Positions 8,930-19,090 of a DNA stretch of 64,000 nt are shown one piece after another (the first letter of the stretch is position 1; every line of letters starts with the position of its first letter). The stretch spans positions 68,290 through 132,289 of the forward strand of contig NZ_VTPX01000003.1 in assembly GCF_008298015.1 (NCBI RefSeq), read 5' to 3'. Below the pieces are notes generated by a model. The model was not told where the DNA came from. It searched no databases and saw nothing but the letters and a program-made list of their open reading frames with translations. The position numbers were made by a program, and so were the translations under genes. Origin of the DNA: Salinicola corii. Lineage in GTDB: Bacteria; Pseudomonadota; Gammaproteobacteria; Pseudomonadales; Halomonadaceae.

Positions 8930-10021
8930 CTAGACGTTGAAACGGAAGTGCATCACGTCACCGTCCTGGACGACGTAGGCCTTGCCTTCGAGACGCCACT
9001 TGCCGGCTTCCTTGGCGCCGTTCTCGCCGCCCAGCGCCACGAAATCTTCATAACTGACCACTTCGGCGCGGATGAAACCCTTCTCGAAGTCGGTATGGAT
9101 GACGCCGGCCGCCTGCGGTGCGGTGGCGCCGATCTTGACCGTCCACGCCCGGACCTCCTTCACGCCCGCGGTGAAGTAGGTCTGCAGGCCCAGCAGGCCA
9201 TAGCCGGCACGAATGACGCGGTCGAGCCCGGGCTCCTCCATGCCCATCTCTTCGAGGAACATGGCGCGCTCCTCGTCCTCGAGTTCGGCAATCTCCGCTT
9301 CCAGCTTGTTGCAGACTGGCACGACGACGGCATTTTCCTGGGCCGCGATCTCGCGCACGATATCGAGATGCGGGTTGTTCTCGAAGCCGTCTTCGTTGAC
9401 GTTGGCGATGTACATCGTCGGCTTGAGCGTCAGGAAGCCGAAGCTGCGTAACTGGTGCTGTTCGTCGGCGTCTAGGCCGAAACTGCGCAGGGGCTGGCCT
9501 TCGGCCAGATGTGGCTGAATTCGATCCAGAAGCGCCTTGGTGGCGATCGCCTCCTTGTCGCCACCCTTGACCACGCGCGTCAGACGCTGGATCGAGCGTT
9601 CGACGGCATCGAGATCGGCCAGCGCGAGCTCGAGGTTGATGGTTTCGATATCGGCGGTGGGGTCGACCTGGTTGGCGACATGGATGACATTGTCATCCTC
9701 GAAGCAGCGCACCACATGGGCAATAGCATCTGTCTCGCGGATGTTGGCCAGGAACTGGTTGCCCAGACCCTCGCCCTTGGAGGCGCCCTCGACCAGGCCC
9801 GCGATGTCGACGAACTCCATCGTGGTCGGCACCACTTTTTCCGGCTTGACGATCTCGGCCAGCTTGTCGAGACGCGGGTCGGGCATCGGCACGATACCGG
9901 TGTTGGGTTCGATGGTGCAGAAGGGGAAGTTCTCGGCATCGATGCCGGAGCGCGTCAATGCATTGAAGAGAGTCGACTTGCCGACGTTGGGTAGGCCGAC
10001 GATGCCGCAATTGAAACCCAT
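8930..10021 (-). CDS. ychF: Redox-regulated ATPase/GTP-binding protein YchF
   Basis: An Obg-family P-loop NTPase of 363 residues that associates with ribosomes and, unlike most Obg proteins, prefers ATP. The G1 motif GLPNVGKST begins at residue 8, the switch/G3 motif [17 protein letters not shown] follows, a coiled-coil insert lies in the middle, and the C-terminal TGS domain ends in [11 protein letters not shown]. The start is the ATG of [10 protein letters not shown]; upstream extension is not conserved. It lies downstream of pth, as in most gammaproteobacteria, with tRNA-Met behind it on the same strand. Confidence 0.96.
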   Translation of the reverse strand: MGFNCGIVGLPNVGKSTLFNALTRSGIDAENFPFCTIEPNTGIVPMPDPRLDKLAEIVKPEKVVPTTMEFVDIAGLVEGASKGEGLGNQFLANIRETDAIAHVVRCFEDDNVIHVANQVDPTADIETINLELALADLDAVERSIQRLTRVVKGGDKEAIATKALLDRIQPHLAEGQPLRSFGLDADEQHQLRSFGFLTLKPTMYIANVNEDGFENNPHLDIVREIAAQENAVVVPVCNKLEAEIAELEDEERAMFLEEMGMEEPGLDRVIRAGYGLLGLQTYFTAGVKEVRAWTVKIGATAPQAAGVIHTDFEKGFIRAEVVSYEDFVALGGENGAKEAGKWRLEGKAYVVQDGDVMHFRFNV

Positions 10022-10169
10022 GGCTTGGTCCTGAAGGAATGTGAATCTGAACAAGGCTATGCCGGAGACTCGCTTTCGAGGGCGAAAGGGCAATCGTGAA
10101 TGGCGGGCATTCTACGGGAGACGGGCTGTTCCGGCCACACTCTTGGCCTCGCTTCGAGCGTCGAGCGAA

Positions 10170-10754
10170 TTAGGCGGGCTTGAAACTGTGCAGACGATTC
10201 ATGGCCTTGGCCCAGTCGCCGGATAGCGCATCGGGGAGGGTGGCGATGATCTCGCCGATGGCATCATCGATGGCCTGACGCTCGGCTTTGCTGGGTCGAC
10301 CGAGGACATAGTTGGTGACGAGCTTGGCACTGCCCGGATGGCCGATGCCGATACGTAGGCGGTGAAAGCCGTTGCTACCCAGCGCGCTGGTGATGTCGCG
10401 CAGGCCGTTGTGTCCGCCGTGTCCGCCGCCCGTCTTGTAGCGGGCGCAGCCGGGGGCGATATCGAGTTCGTCGTGAGCGACGAGAAGCTCGTCCGGGGCG
10501 ATCTTGAAGAACTGGCACAGCGCGGCCACGGAGGCGCCGCTGCGATTCATGAAAGTAGTCGGGTTGAGCAGATGGAGGTCCTGCCCGTCCAAACGGATCC
10601 TGGCGTGAAGACCCAGGAACTTGCGTTCGGGACGCAGCGTTTCCGCTGCATCCCGGACGAGTTGCTCGACCAGCCAGGCGCCGGCATTGTGGCGGGTGTC
10701 TTCGTACTCCGTTCCCGGGTTGCCGAGACCGATGATCGCTTTCACTGCGCCCAT
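10170..10754 (-). CDS. pth: Peptidyl-tRNA hydrolase
   Basis: A cytoplasmic esterase of 194 residues that frees tRNA from peptidyl-tRNA dropped by ribosomes. It carries the GLGNPGTEYEDTRHNAG signature with the catalytic His, NPTTFMNRSG, the HDELD aspartate and GHNGLRDI. The second possible start, GTG at 10745, would give the shorter MKAIIGLG beginning seen in some relatives. It is transcribed from the rplY side towards ychF. Confidence 0.96.
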   Translation of the reverse strand: MGAVKAIIGLGNPGTEYEDTRHNAGAWLVEQLVRDAAETLRPERKFLGLHARIRLDGQDLHLLNPTTFMNRSGASVAALCQFFKIAPDELLVAHDELDIAPGCARYKTGGGHGGHNGLRDITSALGSNGFHRLRIGIGHPGSAKLVTNYVLGRPSKAERQAIDDAIGEIIATLPDALSGDWAKAMNRLHSFKPA

Positions 10755-10787
10755 GTCGCCTGCCTGTCCTGATCGCTAAGAGCTGGC

Positions 10788-11444
10788 TTACTCTTCGCCT
10801 TTCTCTTCTTTCGGCTCGCCATCTTCGTCGACGCCTTCACCGGCGACTTCGTCGTCACTGGCGACAGTCGGGTGGGTCACGCTGACGACACCGGCGTCGT
10901 GCTCTTCGCCATGGCTCAGTTCGACCAGTGTCACGCCTTCCGGAAGCTTGATGTCGGAGAGGTGGATAGTCTCGCCCAGGCCCAGATCGGCGACGTCGAC
11001 TTCGAGGTATTCCGGCAGCTTGGACGGCAGACAGCTGATCTGAACGTCGTTGTTCAGGACGTGGAGAACGCCACCTTCGTCCTTGACGCCCTTGCACGAC
11101 TCTTCGTTCACGAAGTGCAGCGGGACGTTCATCGTCAGCTCGTGAGTCGCATCGACACGCATGAAGTCGGCATGAGTGACCAGCGCCTTGTACGGATGAC
11201 GCTGAAGATCACGGATGATGACCTGTTCGCTCTTGCCGTCGACGTTGATATCGATGACCGAGGAGAAGAACGCCTCGTCTTCGATTGCCTTGTAGAAGGC
11301 GGGCTTGTCGATGGTGATCGGCTGCGGTGCCGTGGTGCCACCGTAGATGATGGCGGCGACCTGTTCGTTCTTGCGGCGCAGGCGGCGGCTCGCACCTTTC
11401 CCCAGCTCCTTACGAACGTTGGCGGTCAGTGTGTAATGGGACAT
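10788..11444 (-). CDS. rplY: 50S ribosomal protein L25, long Ctc/TL5 form
   Basis: A 5S-rRNA-binding ribosomal protein of 218 residues. The N-terminal 90 residues match the L25 core ([15 protein letters not shown], then [12 protein letters not shown]), and a C-terminal Ctc beta domain continues to VSHGEEH-like sequence before an acidic tail rich in Asp, Glu and Gly. AGAGGTGA precedes the ATG. The long form, not the about 95-residue enterobacterial form, is normal in pseudomonads and halomonads. It lies between prs and pth in the conserved order. Confidence 0.95.
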   Translation of the reverse strand: MSHYTLTANVRKELGKGASRRLRRKNEQVAAIIYGGTTAPQPITIDKPAFYKAIEDEAFFSSVIDINVDGKSEQVIIRDLQRHPYKALVTHADFMRVDATHELTMNVPLHFVNEESCKGVKDEGGVLHVLNNDVQISCLPSKLPEYLEVDVADLGLGETIHLSDIKLPEGVTLVELSHGEEHDAGVVSVTHPTVASDDEVAGEGVDEDGEPKEEKGEE

Positions 11445-11592
11445 TGATTGTCACCTCTAGTGGTCAAGTAAAGGAATCGGCACCGCCCGCGACCAGACGA
11501 TGCCGTTCCAGCAGGGACCACCGCCATCACGGCAGTGGCCCACGTATCCGCGCGTGCTTCGCTTGTCGCCCCCGCCCGTTTCCGGGGAGGGA

Positions 11593-12534
11593 TCAGTGAA
11601 ACATCGCGCTGACGGATTCTTCGTTACTGACACGCCGGATGGCTTCGGCAATCAGGCCGGCGACCGTCAATTGACGGATTTTGCCGCTGCGACGTGCAGG
11701 TTCGGAGAGCGGTATGGTATCGGCAACGACGAGTTCGTCAAGCACTGAACCAGTAATATTGTCCACGGCGGGCCCGGAAAGGATTGGGTGCGTGGCGTAA
11801 GCGACCACACGATGGGCGCCGTGAGCCTTCAAGGCCTCTGCGGCCTTGCAGAGCGTGCCGGCGGTATCGACCATGTCGTCGACCACCACGCAGGTGCGGT
11901 CCTGGATGTCGCCGATGATGTGCATCACCTGGGCCTGGTTGGCTTGCGGGCGGCGCTTGTCGATGATCGCCAGGTCGACATTGAGTTGCTTGGCGATGGC
12001 GCGGGCACGCACGACCCCGCCCACGTCGGGAGAGACCACCACCAGATCGTCGTAGTTCTGGCGCTCGATGTCATCGAGCAGGATCGGCGAGCCGTAGACG
12101 TTGTCCACCGGGACATCGAAGAAGCCCTGGATCTGGTCGGCGTGCAGGTCCATGGTCATGACGCGGTCGACGCCGGCCTTGACCATCATGTCCGCCACGA
12201 CCTTGGCCGAGATCGGCACGCGGGCGGAGCGCACGCGACGGTCCTGACGGGCGTAGCCGAAGTAGGGCACGACCGCGGTGATCCGCGTTGCCGAAGCGCG
12301 GCGCAGCGCATCGACCATCAGGATCAGTTCCATCAGATTGTCGTTGGTCGGTGCGCAGGTCGACTGGAGAATAAAGACGTCTTTACCGCGCACGTTCTCG
12401 TTGATCTCGACGGCGATTTCTCCATCGCTGAACTGCCCGACCGTGGCATGGCCGAGTCGGTTATCCAGACTCTCGGCTACCTTTGAGGCGAGTCCGACAT
12501 TGGCGTTACCGGTAAAAACCATCAATTTAGACAC
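11593..12534 (-). CDS. prs: Ribose-phosphate pyrophosphokinase
   Basis: Makes PRPP from ribose-5-phosphate and ATP for nucleotide, His, Trp and NAD synthesis. The 313-residue protein has the full family pattern: [16 protein letters not shown], the flexible-loop [18 protein letters not shown], and the PRPP-binding [12 protein letters not shown]. The start codon is GTG, with AAAGGTGG about 8 bases upstream. Its neighbour upstream on the same strand is tRNA-Gln with ispE beyond, an arrangement common to gammaproteobacteria. Confidence 0.96.
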   Translation of the reverse strand: MSKLMVFTGNANVGLASKVAESLDNRLGHATVGQFSDGEIAVEINENVRGKDVFILQSTCAPTNDNLMELILMVDALRRASATRITAVVPYFGYARQDRRVRSARVPISAKVVADMMVKAGVDRVMTMDLHADQIQGFFDVPVDNVYGSPILLDDIERQNYDDLVVVSPDVGGVVRARAIAKQLNVDLAIIDKRRPQANQAQVMHIIGDIQDRTCVVVDDMVDTAGTLCKAAEALKAHGAHRVVAYATHPILSGPAVDNITGSVLDELVVADTIPLSEPARRSGKIRQLTVAGLIAEAIRRVSNEESVSAMFH

Positions 12535-12797
12535 GCGCGGCCACCTTTGGGAGCTGTTGAAGGTCAGTAGGGGACATTCGGTTCAAGCCAGGACGGGTGA
12601 CAAGACTGCCGGGAGAGTACGGGACGAGGGGCGGGTTTTCCGAGACACCATGCTTACCCGACCGCGATGCGGGTTGGCATCGAGGTCGCGCGTCGAAACG
12701 GCAGGAAAAAAAACCGCAACGTCGGTGGGGAAATCGTGTGGGCTGAGCGGCCATCGCGTCCCGGTTTCCGTTTGCAGGCTTGTCGAAATTCAGGAAG
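12535..12797. other. Gene-free spacer between prs and tRNA-Gln
   Basis: No credible reading frame. On the - strand a run of eight T (complement of 12716-12723) follows a short GC-rich imperfect hairpin and may end the tRNA-Gln transcript; the remainder should contain the prs leader and promoter. Confidence 0.4.
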
Positions 12798-12872
12798 TGG
12801 CTGGGGTACCAGGATTCGAACCTGGGAATGCTGGTACCAGAAACCAGTGCCTTACCACTTGGCGATACCCCA
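12798..12872 (-). tRNA. tRNA-Gln (CTG anticodon)
   Basis: A 75-base cloverleaf with encoded CCA. The acceptor is TGGGGTA/TACCCCA with a G discriminator; the anticodon arm CTGGT-TTCTGGT-ACCAG gives CTG, and the T arm is CCAGG-TTCGAAT-CCTGG. The weak first U-A acceptor pair is a normal identity element of glutaminyl tRNA. It lies between ispE and prs on the same strand. Confidence 0.95.
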
Positions 12873-13013
12873 GCAATCATCGGTCGCGCTCATTATGCGC
12901 AAAAGCGCAAACCGTTGGCTAGGTTTGAGGGCAAAACCAGTCGTGAAGTCGTCATCCGCCTGAAAAGACTGATGAAAACTGCGCAAGTAAGCCGGCTTTC
13001 CAGGTCGGCGACA

Positions 13014-13898
13014 TCACGCTTGGGACTGACCCAAACCTTCGGCAAGGTTCAAAGCCTGGTGCAGCGGAGACAAGTTGCAACCGCGAGCCTTGAAGGCTTG
13101 CCATTCGTCCGGGACCTGCCGCAGCACCTGATCGGCCTGCGTTTCGTCGTCCAGCGGACAAAAGACGCAGGCGCCAGTCCCCGTCAGTATCGCGGGGCCA
13201 TACTGGCCAAGCCAGTTCAGCGCGCGATCGACCTCGGGATGAAGCGCTCGCACGATGCTCTCGCAGTCGTTGCGCCACACCACTTCGGGGGCAGCCCCGT
13301 CGAGTGCGCGACGCATACTAATGACCGTGCTATCGCGTGTCAAACCGGGGTGGCTGAAAATCGCCGCCGTGGCGATCTCCACGCCAGGATGGACGATGAC
13401 GAGCCAGGCAGGCTCGAGATCCACGGCGGTCAAGCGTTCACCGACGCCCTCCGCCCAGGCGGTGCGGCCCCGCACGAATACCGGGACATCGGCGCCCAGT
13501 TCCAGCCCTAGCGTCGCCAGTCGCTCGAGTCCGAGCCCGAGACCCCAGAGACGATCAAGCGCCAGCAGCGTGGTGGCGGCGTTGGAGCTGCCCCCACCCA
13601 GTCCGCCGCCCATCGGCAGGCGCTTCTCCAGCGTGATGGTCGCGCCCTGTCGGCAGCCAGTCTCGCGCTGAAGCCGGCGGGCGGCACGAACGATCAGGTT
13701 GTCCGCTTCGGTGACGCCGACGAGCGCCGGCGACAAGGTGATATCGCTCCCCCGGGGCTGCGTTTCGAACCGCAGCGTGTCGCCGCGGTCCAGGATCTGG
13801 AACAGCGTCTGCAACGAGTGATAGCCGTCCTCGCGACGCCCGGTGATCCGCAGCAGCCGATTGAGCTTGGCCGGCGCGGGCAGCGTCAGCGACCTCAT
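13014..13898 (-). CDS. ispE: 4-diphosphocytidyl-2-C-methyl-D-erythritol kinase
   Basis: A GHMP-family kinase of 294 residues that phosphorylates CDP-methylerythritol in the non-mevalonate isoprenoid pathway. Seen: LPAPAKLNRLLRITGRREDGYH at the start with the substrate-binding lysine, the ATP-binding loop PMGGGLGGGSSNAA, and LTGTGACVF near the C-terminus. The ATG at 13898 overlaps the lolB stop as ATGA, and this fixes the start over an in-frame codon 19 residues upstream. The lolB-ispE pair is conserved in gammaproteobacteria. Confidence 0.95.
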   Translation of the reverse strand: MRSLTLPAPAKLNRLLRITGRREDGYHSLQTLFQILDRGDTLRFETQPRGSDITLSPALVGVTEADNLIVRAARRLQRETGCRQGATITLEKRLPMGGGLGGGSSNAATTLLALDRLWGLGLGLERLATLGLELGADVPVFVRGRTAWAEGVGERLTAVDLEPAWLVIVHPGVEIATAAIFSHPGLTRDSTVISMRRALDGAAPEVVWRNDCESIVRALHPEVDRALNWLGQYGPAILTGTGACVFCPLDDETQADQVLRQVPDEWQAFKARGCNLSPLHQALNLAEGLGQSQA

Positions 13899-14593
13899 GG
13901 CGACGCGTCCGCCGCCTGCCCGGGTGCTCCTTCGCTCCCGCTCCCCGGTTGCCACTGGTTGACCACCAGCGTGGCGCGGATGTCGTCATACGTCATGATC
14001 AGGCGGCTCGGCAGCCACAGCGAATCGGCGTAGGTCCAGTCCCGGTAGCGAATGGTCCAGCCGTCCTGGCTCAGGGTCTTGGGGAAGCCGAGTTCATCAT
14101 CGCTCTGCCGATGGGCCCGGCCCGGTGCGGGGAGTCCGCGCACCCAGTAGTCCAGGGCCGATATCGGCAGCGACCAACCCAACTGTTGCTGCATCAGCGC
14201 TTCCGGCGACGACGCCTCGAAGCGACCGTCGCCGGTGGTCAGGGTGACGGCACCCTGGCGGCCTTCGAGGACGCTGCGTCCGGCACCGAAGGGGCCGCTG
14301 ATCAGCATGCGGTAGTGATCGGGTGCCTGGGACCAGTCCAGGTTGGCGCTGCGGCTCTCTTCCGCGGTGCGCAGCCCGACCTTGCCGGCCACCGTCCAGG
14401 TATCCAGCGCTGCCAGGTCCTGCTGCTGCCGCTGCCAGTCGTCGGGCTGTCGCGGCACGTCCGGGGCCGGCGCCTGTCCGGCGCAGCCGGCCAGCCAGAC
14501 CAGCAGGAGCAGTGCACCCAGCGGCTGCCACCGTTTTTGAAACGGGGACGACAGGTAGCGAGGCCGATCGTTGGCGAGAAGGCTTGGAGACAT
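13895..14593 (-). CDS. lolB: Outer-membrane lipoprotein receptor LolB
   Basis: Accepts lipoproteins from LolA and inserts them in the outer membrane; itself a lipoprotein. The 232-residue product has a signal peptide with the lipobox LAGC (Cys at about residue 37), an unusually long positively charged lead of some 20 residues before the hydrophobic core, and the LolB-type core W-TVAGKVGLRT, NLDWSQAPDHYRMLISGPFGAG and LDYWVRGLPAPG. AGGAA lies just before the ATG. It sits between a TPR lipoprotein and ispE, exactly as in Pseudomonas. Confidence 0.93.
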   Translation of the reverse strand: MSPSLLANDRPRYLSSPFQKRWQPLGALLLLVWLAGCAGQAPAPDVPRQPDDWQRQQQDLAALDTWTVAGKVGLRTAEESRSANLDWSQAPDHYRMLISGPFGAGRSVLEGRQGAVTLTTGDGRFEASSPEALMQQQLGWSLPISALDYWVRGLPAPGRAHRQSDDELGFPKTLSQDGWTIRYRDWTYADSLWLPSRLIMTYDDIRATLVVNQWQPGSGSEGAPGQAADASP

Positions 14594-14707
14594 GGGAAGT
14601 TCCTGTCGAGTACGGATGATTCCGACGTGGAATAGGGGCGCATACGATAACAGGGGCGCCGGGTTGTCACGAACTGCGAGTGCCGCCCGTCACCCCGCGG
14701 CGTCCGG

Positions 14708-16420
14708 CTACGGGGCCAGTTGGGGATAGCGGGTCAACAGGTCGTCGATGTCCGGGTGGACGTCGTTGTCGGCGAGCGCGGACCTCACCAGGGCATGGGC
14801 CTCGTCCTGGTGATCGAGCACGACCAGTACTTCGGCGAGATGCGCGGCGACCTCCTGATCGGGTTGGCCGGCGTAAGCGCGGCGTAGATATCCCAGCGCC
14901 TTGCGCGTCTCCCCGCGTTTGAAATATACCCACCCCAGGCTGTCGAGGATCGCGGGGCTCTGGGGCTCGAGCGCATGCGCCCTCTCGACGAGTTCCTGCG
15001 CCTCGTCGTAGTGCTCGGTCGTCGTCGCCAGGGTATAACCCAGGGCGTTGAGCGCTGCGGCGTTGTCGGGATACCTGGCGATGAGCTGACGCATCTGGCG
15101 CATCATCGTCTCGACGTTGCCGCGTTCGAATTCGCGCATGGCGCGGGTGTAGAGGAGGTCGGCTTCGTCCGGCGCCTGCTCGAGGCTGCTGGCAAGCAAG
15201 GCATCCGCCGCCGCTGACTGATCGACACGGTCGAGGGCCTGCAGGCCAATCTGGGTCAGTGCAACGCGTTGGCCGGGATGGCGCAGAATCTCGACGCGCA
15301 GGAACTGCTGGGCTTCGTCGGTGCGGTCGTTGGCGGTCAGCATGCGGGTGGCCAGCGCGCGCGAGTCGAGGAAACCCGGACCCACGGGTACCTGGCGGTA
15401 GTAGAGCAGCGCGTTGTCGATCTCGCCCTGGGTCTCGGCGATGCTCCCCAGCACCAGATAGGTAGCCGGCGGCGTATCGTCGCGGTCAAGCAGCGGCAAC
15501 AGCAGTCGGCGGGCGGGCTCCAGCGCACCGGCATCGAGATAGAGCTGGGCCAGGCCGATACGCAGCGACGGCGTCGCGTCGTGCCGTGCCAACAGCCGAT
15601 CGATCTGCCCTTCGGCGGCGGCGATGTCGCCATCGGCGATCTGCGCCTGGGCCAGCGCCAGCAGGAACCGGTCGTCACCGGGAGAGAGCTCTTGGCCACG
15701 CCTCGCGGTGGAGGCGGCCTGGGCGTAGTCGCCGGCTTCGAGGGCGATCTGGGATCGGGTCAGCCAGAGCTCGGGTAGCTCGGCGTGGCGTCGTGCCAGG
15801 CTTTTCAGGCGCTGCTGGGCTTCATCGACCAGCCCGTCGGCGGCTTCCAGCCGGGCGGTGGCCATCTGGGCGTCGGCGTGGTCCGGGAAGGCGACGGTGA
15901 AATCGCGCAGTTGGGCAATCAGCGGCGGCAGTTCCGCCCGGGACTCCACCATCAGGTCGGCGAGGTCGAGCAATTGCGCGTCTTCCCCCGACCGGGCGAG
16001 TTCGAGCCTGTGCTGCAGGGCCGCCGGCCAATTGCCGCGATCTACCGCGATCCCCGACAGCAGCTTTTCCGGAGCCGTATCATCGGGCGCAAGTTGCTGC
16101 CAGCGCTCTGCAGTGGTATTCAGCAGTGCCGTGTCGTCGGTATAGCGCGCGGCCAGGGTGGCACGCTCGGCCAGGGCGGCGGAGCGGTAGCGCTCGGCGG
16201 CCGCCAGGTAACCAGCCGCGGCACGGTGAAAGTCGCCGCGTTGGCCAGCCATCTCGGAAAGCAGTACCTGGGAGAGGCCTTCGGCATCGAAACCGCTGGA
16301 GATCGGCGGCGCTGTCGCCAACGGGTCGTCGACGGGCGGCGACGCAGTTCCGCCCGACATGCTCTCGCAGCCAGCCAGCAGGACCGCACAGATAGCGGCG
16401 GATAACAGACTTCTAGGCAT
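14708..16420 (-). CDS. Tetratricopeptide-repeat lipoprotein
   Basis: A 570-residue lipoprotein built almost wholly of TPR-like helical repeats. The start is placed at MPRSLLSAAICAVLLAGCES because this puts a lipobox (LAGC, Cys 18) behind a short signal peptide; longer in-frame starts would bury it. The clearest TPR units are near the C-terminus (AALNALGYTLATTTEHYDEA, then SLGWVYFKRGETRKALGYLR). An orthologue lies between hemA and lolB in Pseudomonas. Such proteins usually scaffold envelope complexes, but no specific partner can be read here. Confidence 0.85.
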   Translation of the reverse strand: MPRSLLSAAICAVLLAGCESMSGGTASPPVDDPLATAPPISSGFDAEGLSQVLLSEMAGQRGDFHRAAAGYLAAAERYRSAALAERATLAARYTDDTALLNTTAERWQQLAPDDTAPEKLLSGIAVDRGNWPAALQHRLELARSGEDAQLLDLADLMVESRAELPPLIAQLRDFTVAFPDHADAQMATARLEAADGLVDEAQQRLKSLARRHAELPELWLTRSQIALEAGDYAQAASTARRGQELSPGDDRFLLALAQAQIADGDIAAAEGQIDRLLARHDATPSLRIGLAQLYLDAGALEPARRLLLPLLDRDDTPPATYLVLGSIAETQGEIDNALLYYRQVPVGPGFLDSRALATRMLTANDRTDEAQQFLRVEILRHPGQRVALTQIGLQALDRVDQSAAADALLASSLEQAPDEADLLYTRAMREFERGNVETMMRQMRQLIARYPDNAAALNALGYTLATTTEHYDEAQELVERAHALEPQSPAILDSLGWVYFKRGETRKALGYLRRAYAGQPDQEVAAHLAEVLVVLDHQDEAHALVRSALADNDVHPDIDDLLTRYPQLAP

Positions 16421-16713
16421 GCGGTCCTCGAGATCGATCAGTGGGTCCAGCATAACGGCTGGCGGGCGGGGGTCAATCGCGAAGGCGGCCACCGCGGGCA
16501 TGATTCATTGCCTGCTAAGCGTCTTCCGGGTGTGCTAAAATGGCGCCGCTTCGCCCGACGGGCCACACTAGCGTCGGCCGGCATGTTTCGGCGTCTTGGC
16601 CACAGGCCGGTCGCGAACATTGGTGGGGCGCTTGACGACCTGACATCCGTCGCGCCGCGTGATGTTCGAAGGCGCGAGTGCCGGGTCCACGCAAGACAAA
16701 TGACCGTGATTTC
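16421..16713. promoter_or_regulatory. Divergent promoter region TPR lipoprotein / hemA
   Basis: A 293-base gene-free interval between divergent genes. On the + strand TGTGCTAAAAT (16531-16541) has the look of an extended -10 element for hemA; no good -35 hexamer is seen at the standard distance. No other clear signal found. Confidence 0.4.
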
Positions 16714-17988
16714 ATGACGCTGCTAGCACTGGGTATCAATCATAGGACGGCCGCGGTCGACATGCGCGAGCGTGTCGCCTTCTCGCCGGCACAGCTCGAG
16801 TCCGCGCTGACACAGTTGCGGGCCCTGCCCGACGTGCGCGAGGCGGCGGTGCTTTCCACCTGCAATCGGACCGAATTGTATTGCATCACCGTGGCCGAAG
16901 GTGAGCGTCAATTGCTGGAGTGGCTGGGGGCGTTTCACGGCATGCCCGCGGAGGAGCTGCTGAACTGCGCCTATCACTATCACGAGGGCGAAGCTGCGAA
17001 ACATCTGATGCGGGTGGCGGCTGGGCTGGATTCGATGGTACTGGGCGAGCCACAGATCCTGGGCCAGCTCAAGGACGCCTATCAGATCGCGCGCCAGCAT
17101 GCGGGACTCGGCAGCGAACTGGAACGCCTGTTCCAGCAGACGTTCTCCGTCGCCAAGCAGGTCCGAAGCGAAACCTCGATCGGCGAGAACCCGGTCTCGG
17201 TTGCCTATGCGGCGGTCAGCCTGGCGAGCCGGATCTTCGACGATTTCGGCCGGGCACGCGCTCTGTTGATCGGCGCCGGGGAGACGGTCGAGCTGGTCGC
17301 GCGCCATCTTCGCGAGGCGGGAATCATGGGGCTGACCGTCGCCAACCGCACTCTGGCGCGAGCCCAGGCGCTGGCCGATGAGTGCGGTGGACGGGCGATC
17401 GAGCTCAGCGCCATCCCGCAGGCGCTGGAGCAGGCGGACATCGTGATCGCTTCCACGGCCAGCGAACTGCCGATCCTCGGCAAGGGCATGGTCGAACGGG
17501 CGCTCAAAGTGCGCCGCCACCGGCCCATCTTCATGGTCGACATCGCGGTGCCAAGGGACATCGAGCCCGAAGTGGGAGATCTCGCCGATGTCTTCCTTTA
17601 TAGCGTCGACGATCTGCAGCAGGTGATCGCCGAAAATCGTCGTCATCGCGAGGTCGCCGCACGTCAGGCCGAGGCGCTGATCGACAGTGGCGTCGAGCAC
17701 TGGCTGCACGAGCGCCGGGTTCGCGGCGCAGGGGACCTGATTCGACGTTATCGTCAGCATGGCGAGGCGCTAAGGCGCGATTCCGAAGCGGAAGCACTGG
17801 CGCAGCTGGCGCGCGGCGAGGATCCCGAGACGGTGATCAAGCGGCTCTCGCACCAGTTGGCCAACAAATTGATGCATGGCCCGACGCTGCGCCTGCGCGA
17901 AGCATCGGGCCAGTCACGTCACGATATCATCCAGGCGGCCGATAACCTGCTCATCGAGGGGCCCGCCAAGACACAGGACTCGGTATGA
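16714..17988 (+). CDS. hemA: Glutamyl-tRNA reductase
   Basis: First enzyme of the C5 route to 5-aminolevulinate and haem: reduces Glu-tRNA with NADPH. The 424-residue protein shows the catalytic STCNRTELY (Cys near residue 50), the GEPQILGQ block, the NADPH-binding [13 protein letters not shown], and a C-terminal dimerisation helix. The ATG at 16714 gives the canonical [13 protein letters not shown]; a frame extension of 12 residues upstream lacks support. Starts the hemA-prfA-prmC operon. Confidence 0.96.
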   Translation: MTLLALGINHRTAAVDMRERVAFSPAQLESALTQLRALPDVREAAVLSTCNRTELYCITVAEGERQLLEWLGAFHGMPAEELLNCAYHYHEGEAAKHLMRVAAGLDSMVLGEPQILGQLKDAYQIARQHAGLGSELERLFQQTFSVAKQVRSETSIGENPVSVAYAAVSLASRIFDDFGRARALLIGAGETVELVARHLREAGIMGLTVANRTLARAQALADECGGRAIELSAIPQALEQADIVIASTASELPILGKGMVERALKVRRHRPIFMVDIAVPRDIEPEVGDLADVFLYSVDDLQQVIAENRRHREVAARQAEALIDSGVEHWLHERRVRGAGDLIRRYRQHGEALRRDSEAEALAQLARGEDPETVIKRLSHQLANKLMHGPTLRLREASGQSRHDIIQAADNLLIEGPAKTQDSV

Positions 17989-18004
17989 AAATACAGGACT
18001 GGGC

Positions 18005-19090
18005 ATGAAAGCGTCTTTGCGCGAACGACTTGACGCCTTCCAGGACCGCTTCGAGGAGCTGTCCGCGCTTCTTTCCGAGCCCGAAGTGATCGCCGATCAG
18101 CCGCGTTTCCGGGACTACTCTCGCGAGTATGCCGAGCTCGAGCCGCTGGTCGGGGCCTGGCTCGCCTATCGCCGTACGGAAGGTGATATCGAGGCGGCCG
18201 ATCAGATGCGGCAGGACAGCGATCCGGAGATGCGCGAGCTGGCCGAGGAGGAGTGGCGATCGTCCAGAGCGGAGCTCGAGGAACTAGAGGAAGAAGTCAA
18301 GCGCTTGCTGGTGCCCAAGGACCCGGATGATGACAGCAATGTCTTCCTGGAAGTCCGTGCGGGTACCGGTGGCGACGAAGCTGCGCTGTTCGCCGGCGAT
18401 TTGTTCCGCATGTACTCCCGTTATGCTGAGCGCCGGGGCTGGAAAGTCGAGGTGGTCAGCGCCAGTCATGGCGAGCAGGGCGGGTACAAGGAGATCATCG
18501 CGCGGGTCAAGGGAGATAACGTCTACGCGTCGTTGAAGTTCGAATCCGGTGCTCACCGCGTACAGCGCGTCCCGGCAACGGAATCCCAGGGGCGCATCCA
18601 TACCTCGGCTTGTACCGTCGCGGTGATGCCCGAGGCGAGCGAGGTCGGTGATGTCGACATCAACGGCAATGATCTCCGCGTCGATACGTTCCGCTCCAGC
18701 GGTGCTGGCGGTCAGCACGTCAACACCACGGATTCCGCCATCCGCATCACCCATCTGCCGACCGGCTTGGTAGTCGAATGTCAGGAAGAGCGCAGCCAGC
18801 ACAAGAACCGGGCTAAGGCGATGTCTTTGCTGGCGGCGCGACTCAAGCAGGCCGCCGTGGACTCGCAGCGCCGGCAGCAGGCCGATACCCGGCGCTCACT
18901 GGTGGGGTCGGGCGATCGCAGCGAGCGAATCCGGACCTACAACTTTCCCCAGGGGCGGCTCACCGATCACCGTATCAATCTGACGATCTACAAGCTGGGT
19001 GAAGTCGTTGCCGGCGATCTCGACGAAGTGATCGGGCCTTTGGTCAACGAGTATCAGGCCGATCAACTGGCGGCGCTGCAGGGCGAGTGA
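18005..19090 (+). CDS. prfA: Peptide chain release factor 1
   Basis: Recognises UAA and UAG and triggers peptide release on the ribosome. The 361-residue protein carries the GGQ motif in [16 protein letters not shown], the RF1-type arginine-rich [13 protein letters not shown] and the [11 protein letters not shown] region. The frame is open far into hemA, but [16 protein letters not shown] at 18005 is the family N-terminus, 16 bases after the hemA stop. The GGQ glutamine is the substrate of PrmC, encoded next. Confidence 0.96.
   Translation: MKASLRERLDAFQDRFEELSALLSEPEVIADQPRFRDYSREYAELEPLVGAWLAYRRTEGDIEAADQMRQDSDPEMRELAEEEWRSSRAELEELEEEVKRLLVPKDPDDDSNVFLEVRAGTGGDEAALFAGDLFRMYSRYAERRGWKVEVVSASHGEQGGYKEIIARVKGDNVYASLKFESGAHRVQRVPATESQGRIHTSACTVAVMPEASEVGDVDINGNDLRVDTFRSSGAGGQHVNTTDSAIRITHLPTGLVVECQEERSQHKNRAKAMSLLAARLKQAAVDSQRRQQADTRRSLVGSGDRSERIRTYNFPQGRLTDHRINLTIYKLGEVVAGDLDEVIGPLVNEYQADQLAALQGE

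Noticed and set aside
12278-12963. Open frames running through tRNA-Gln
   Set aside because: They cross a well-formed tRNA gene and the start of prs; translations from tRNA sequence are not plausible proteins.
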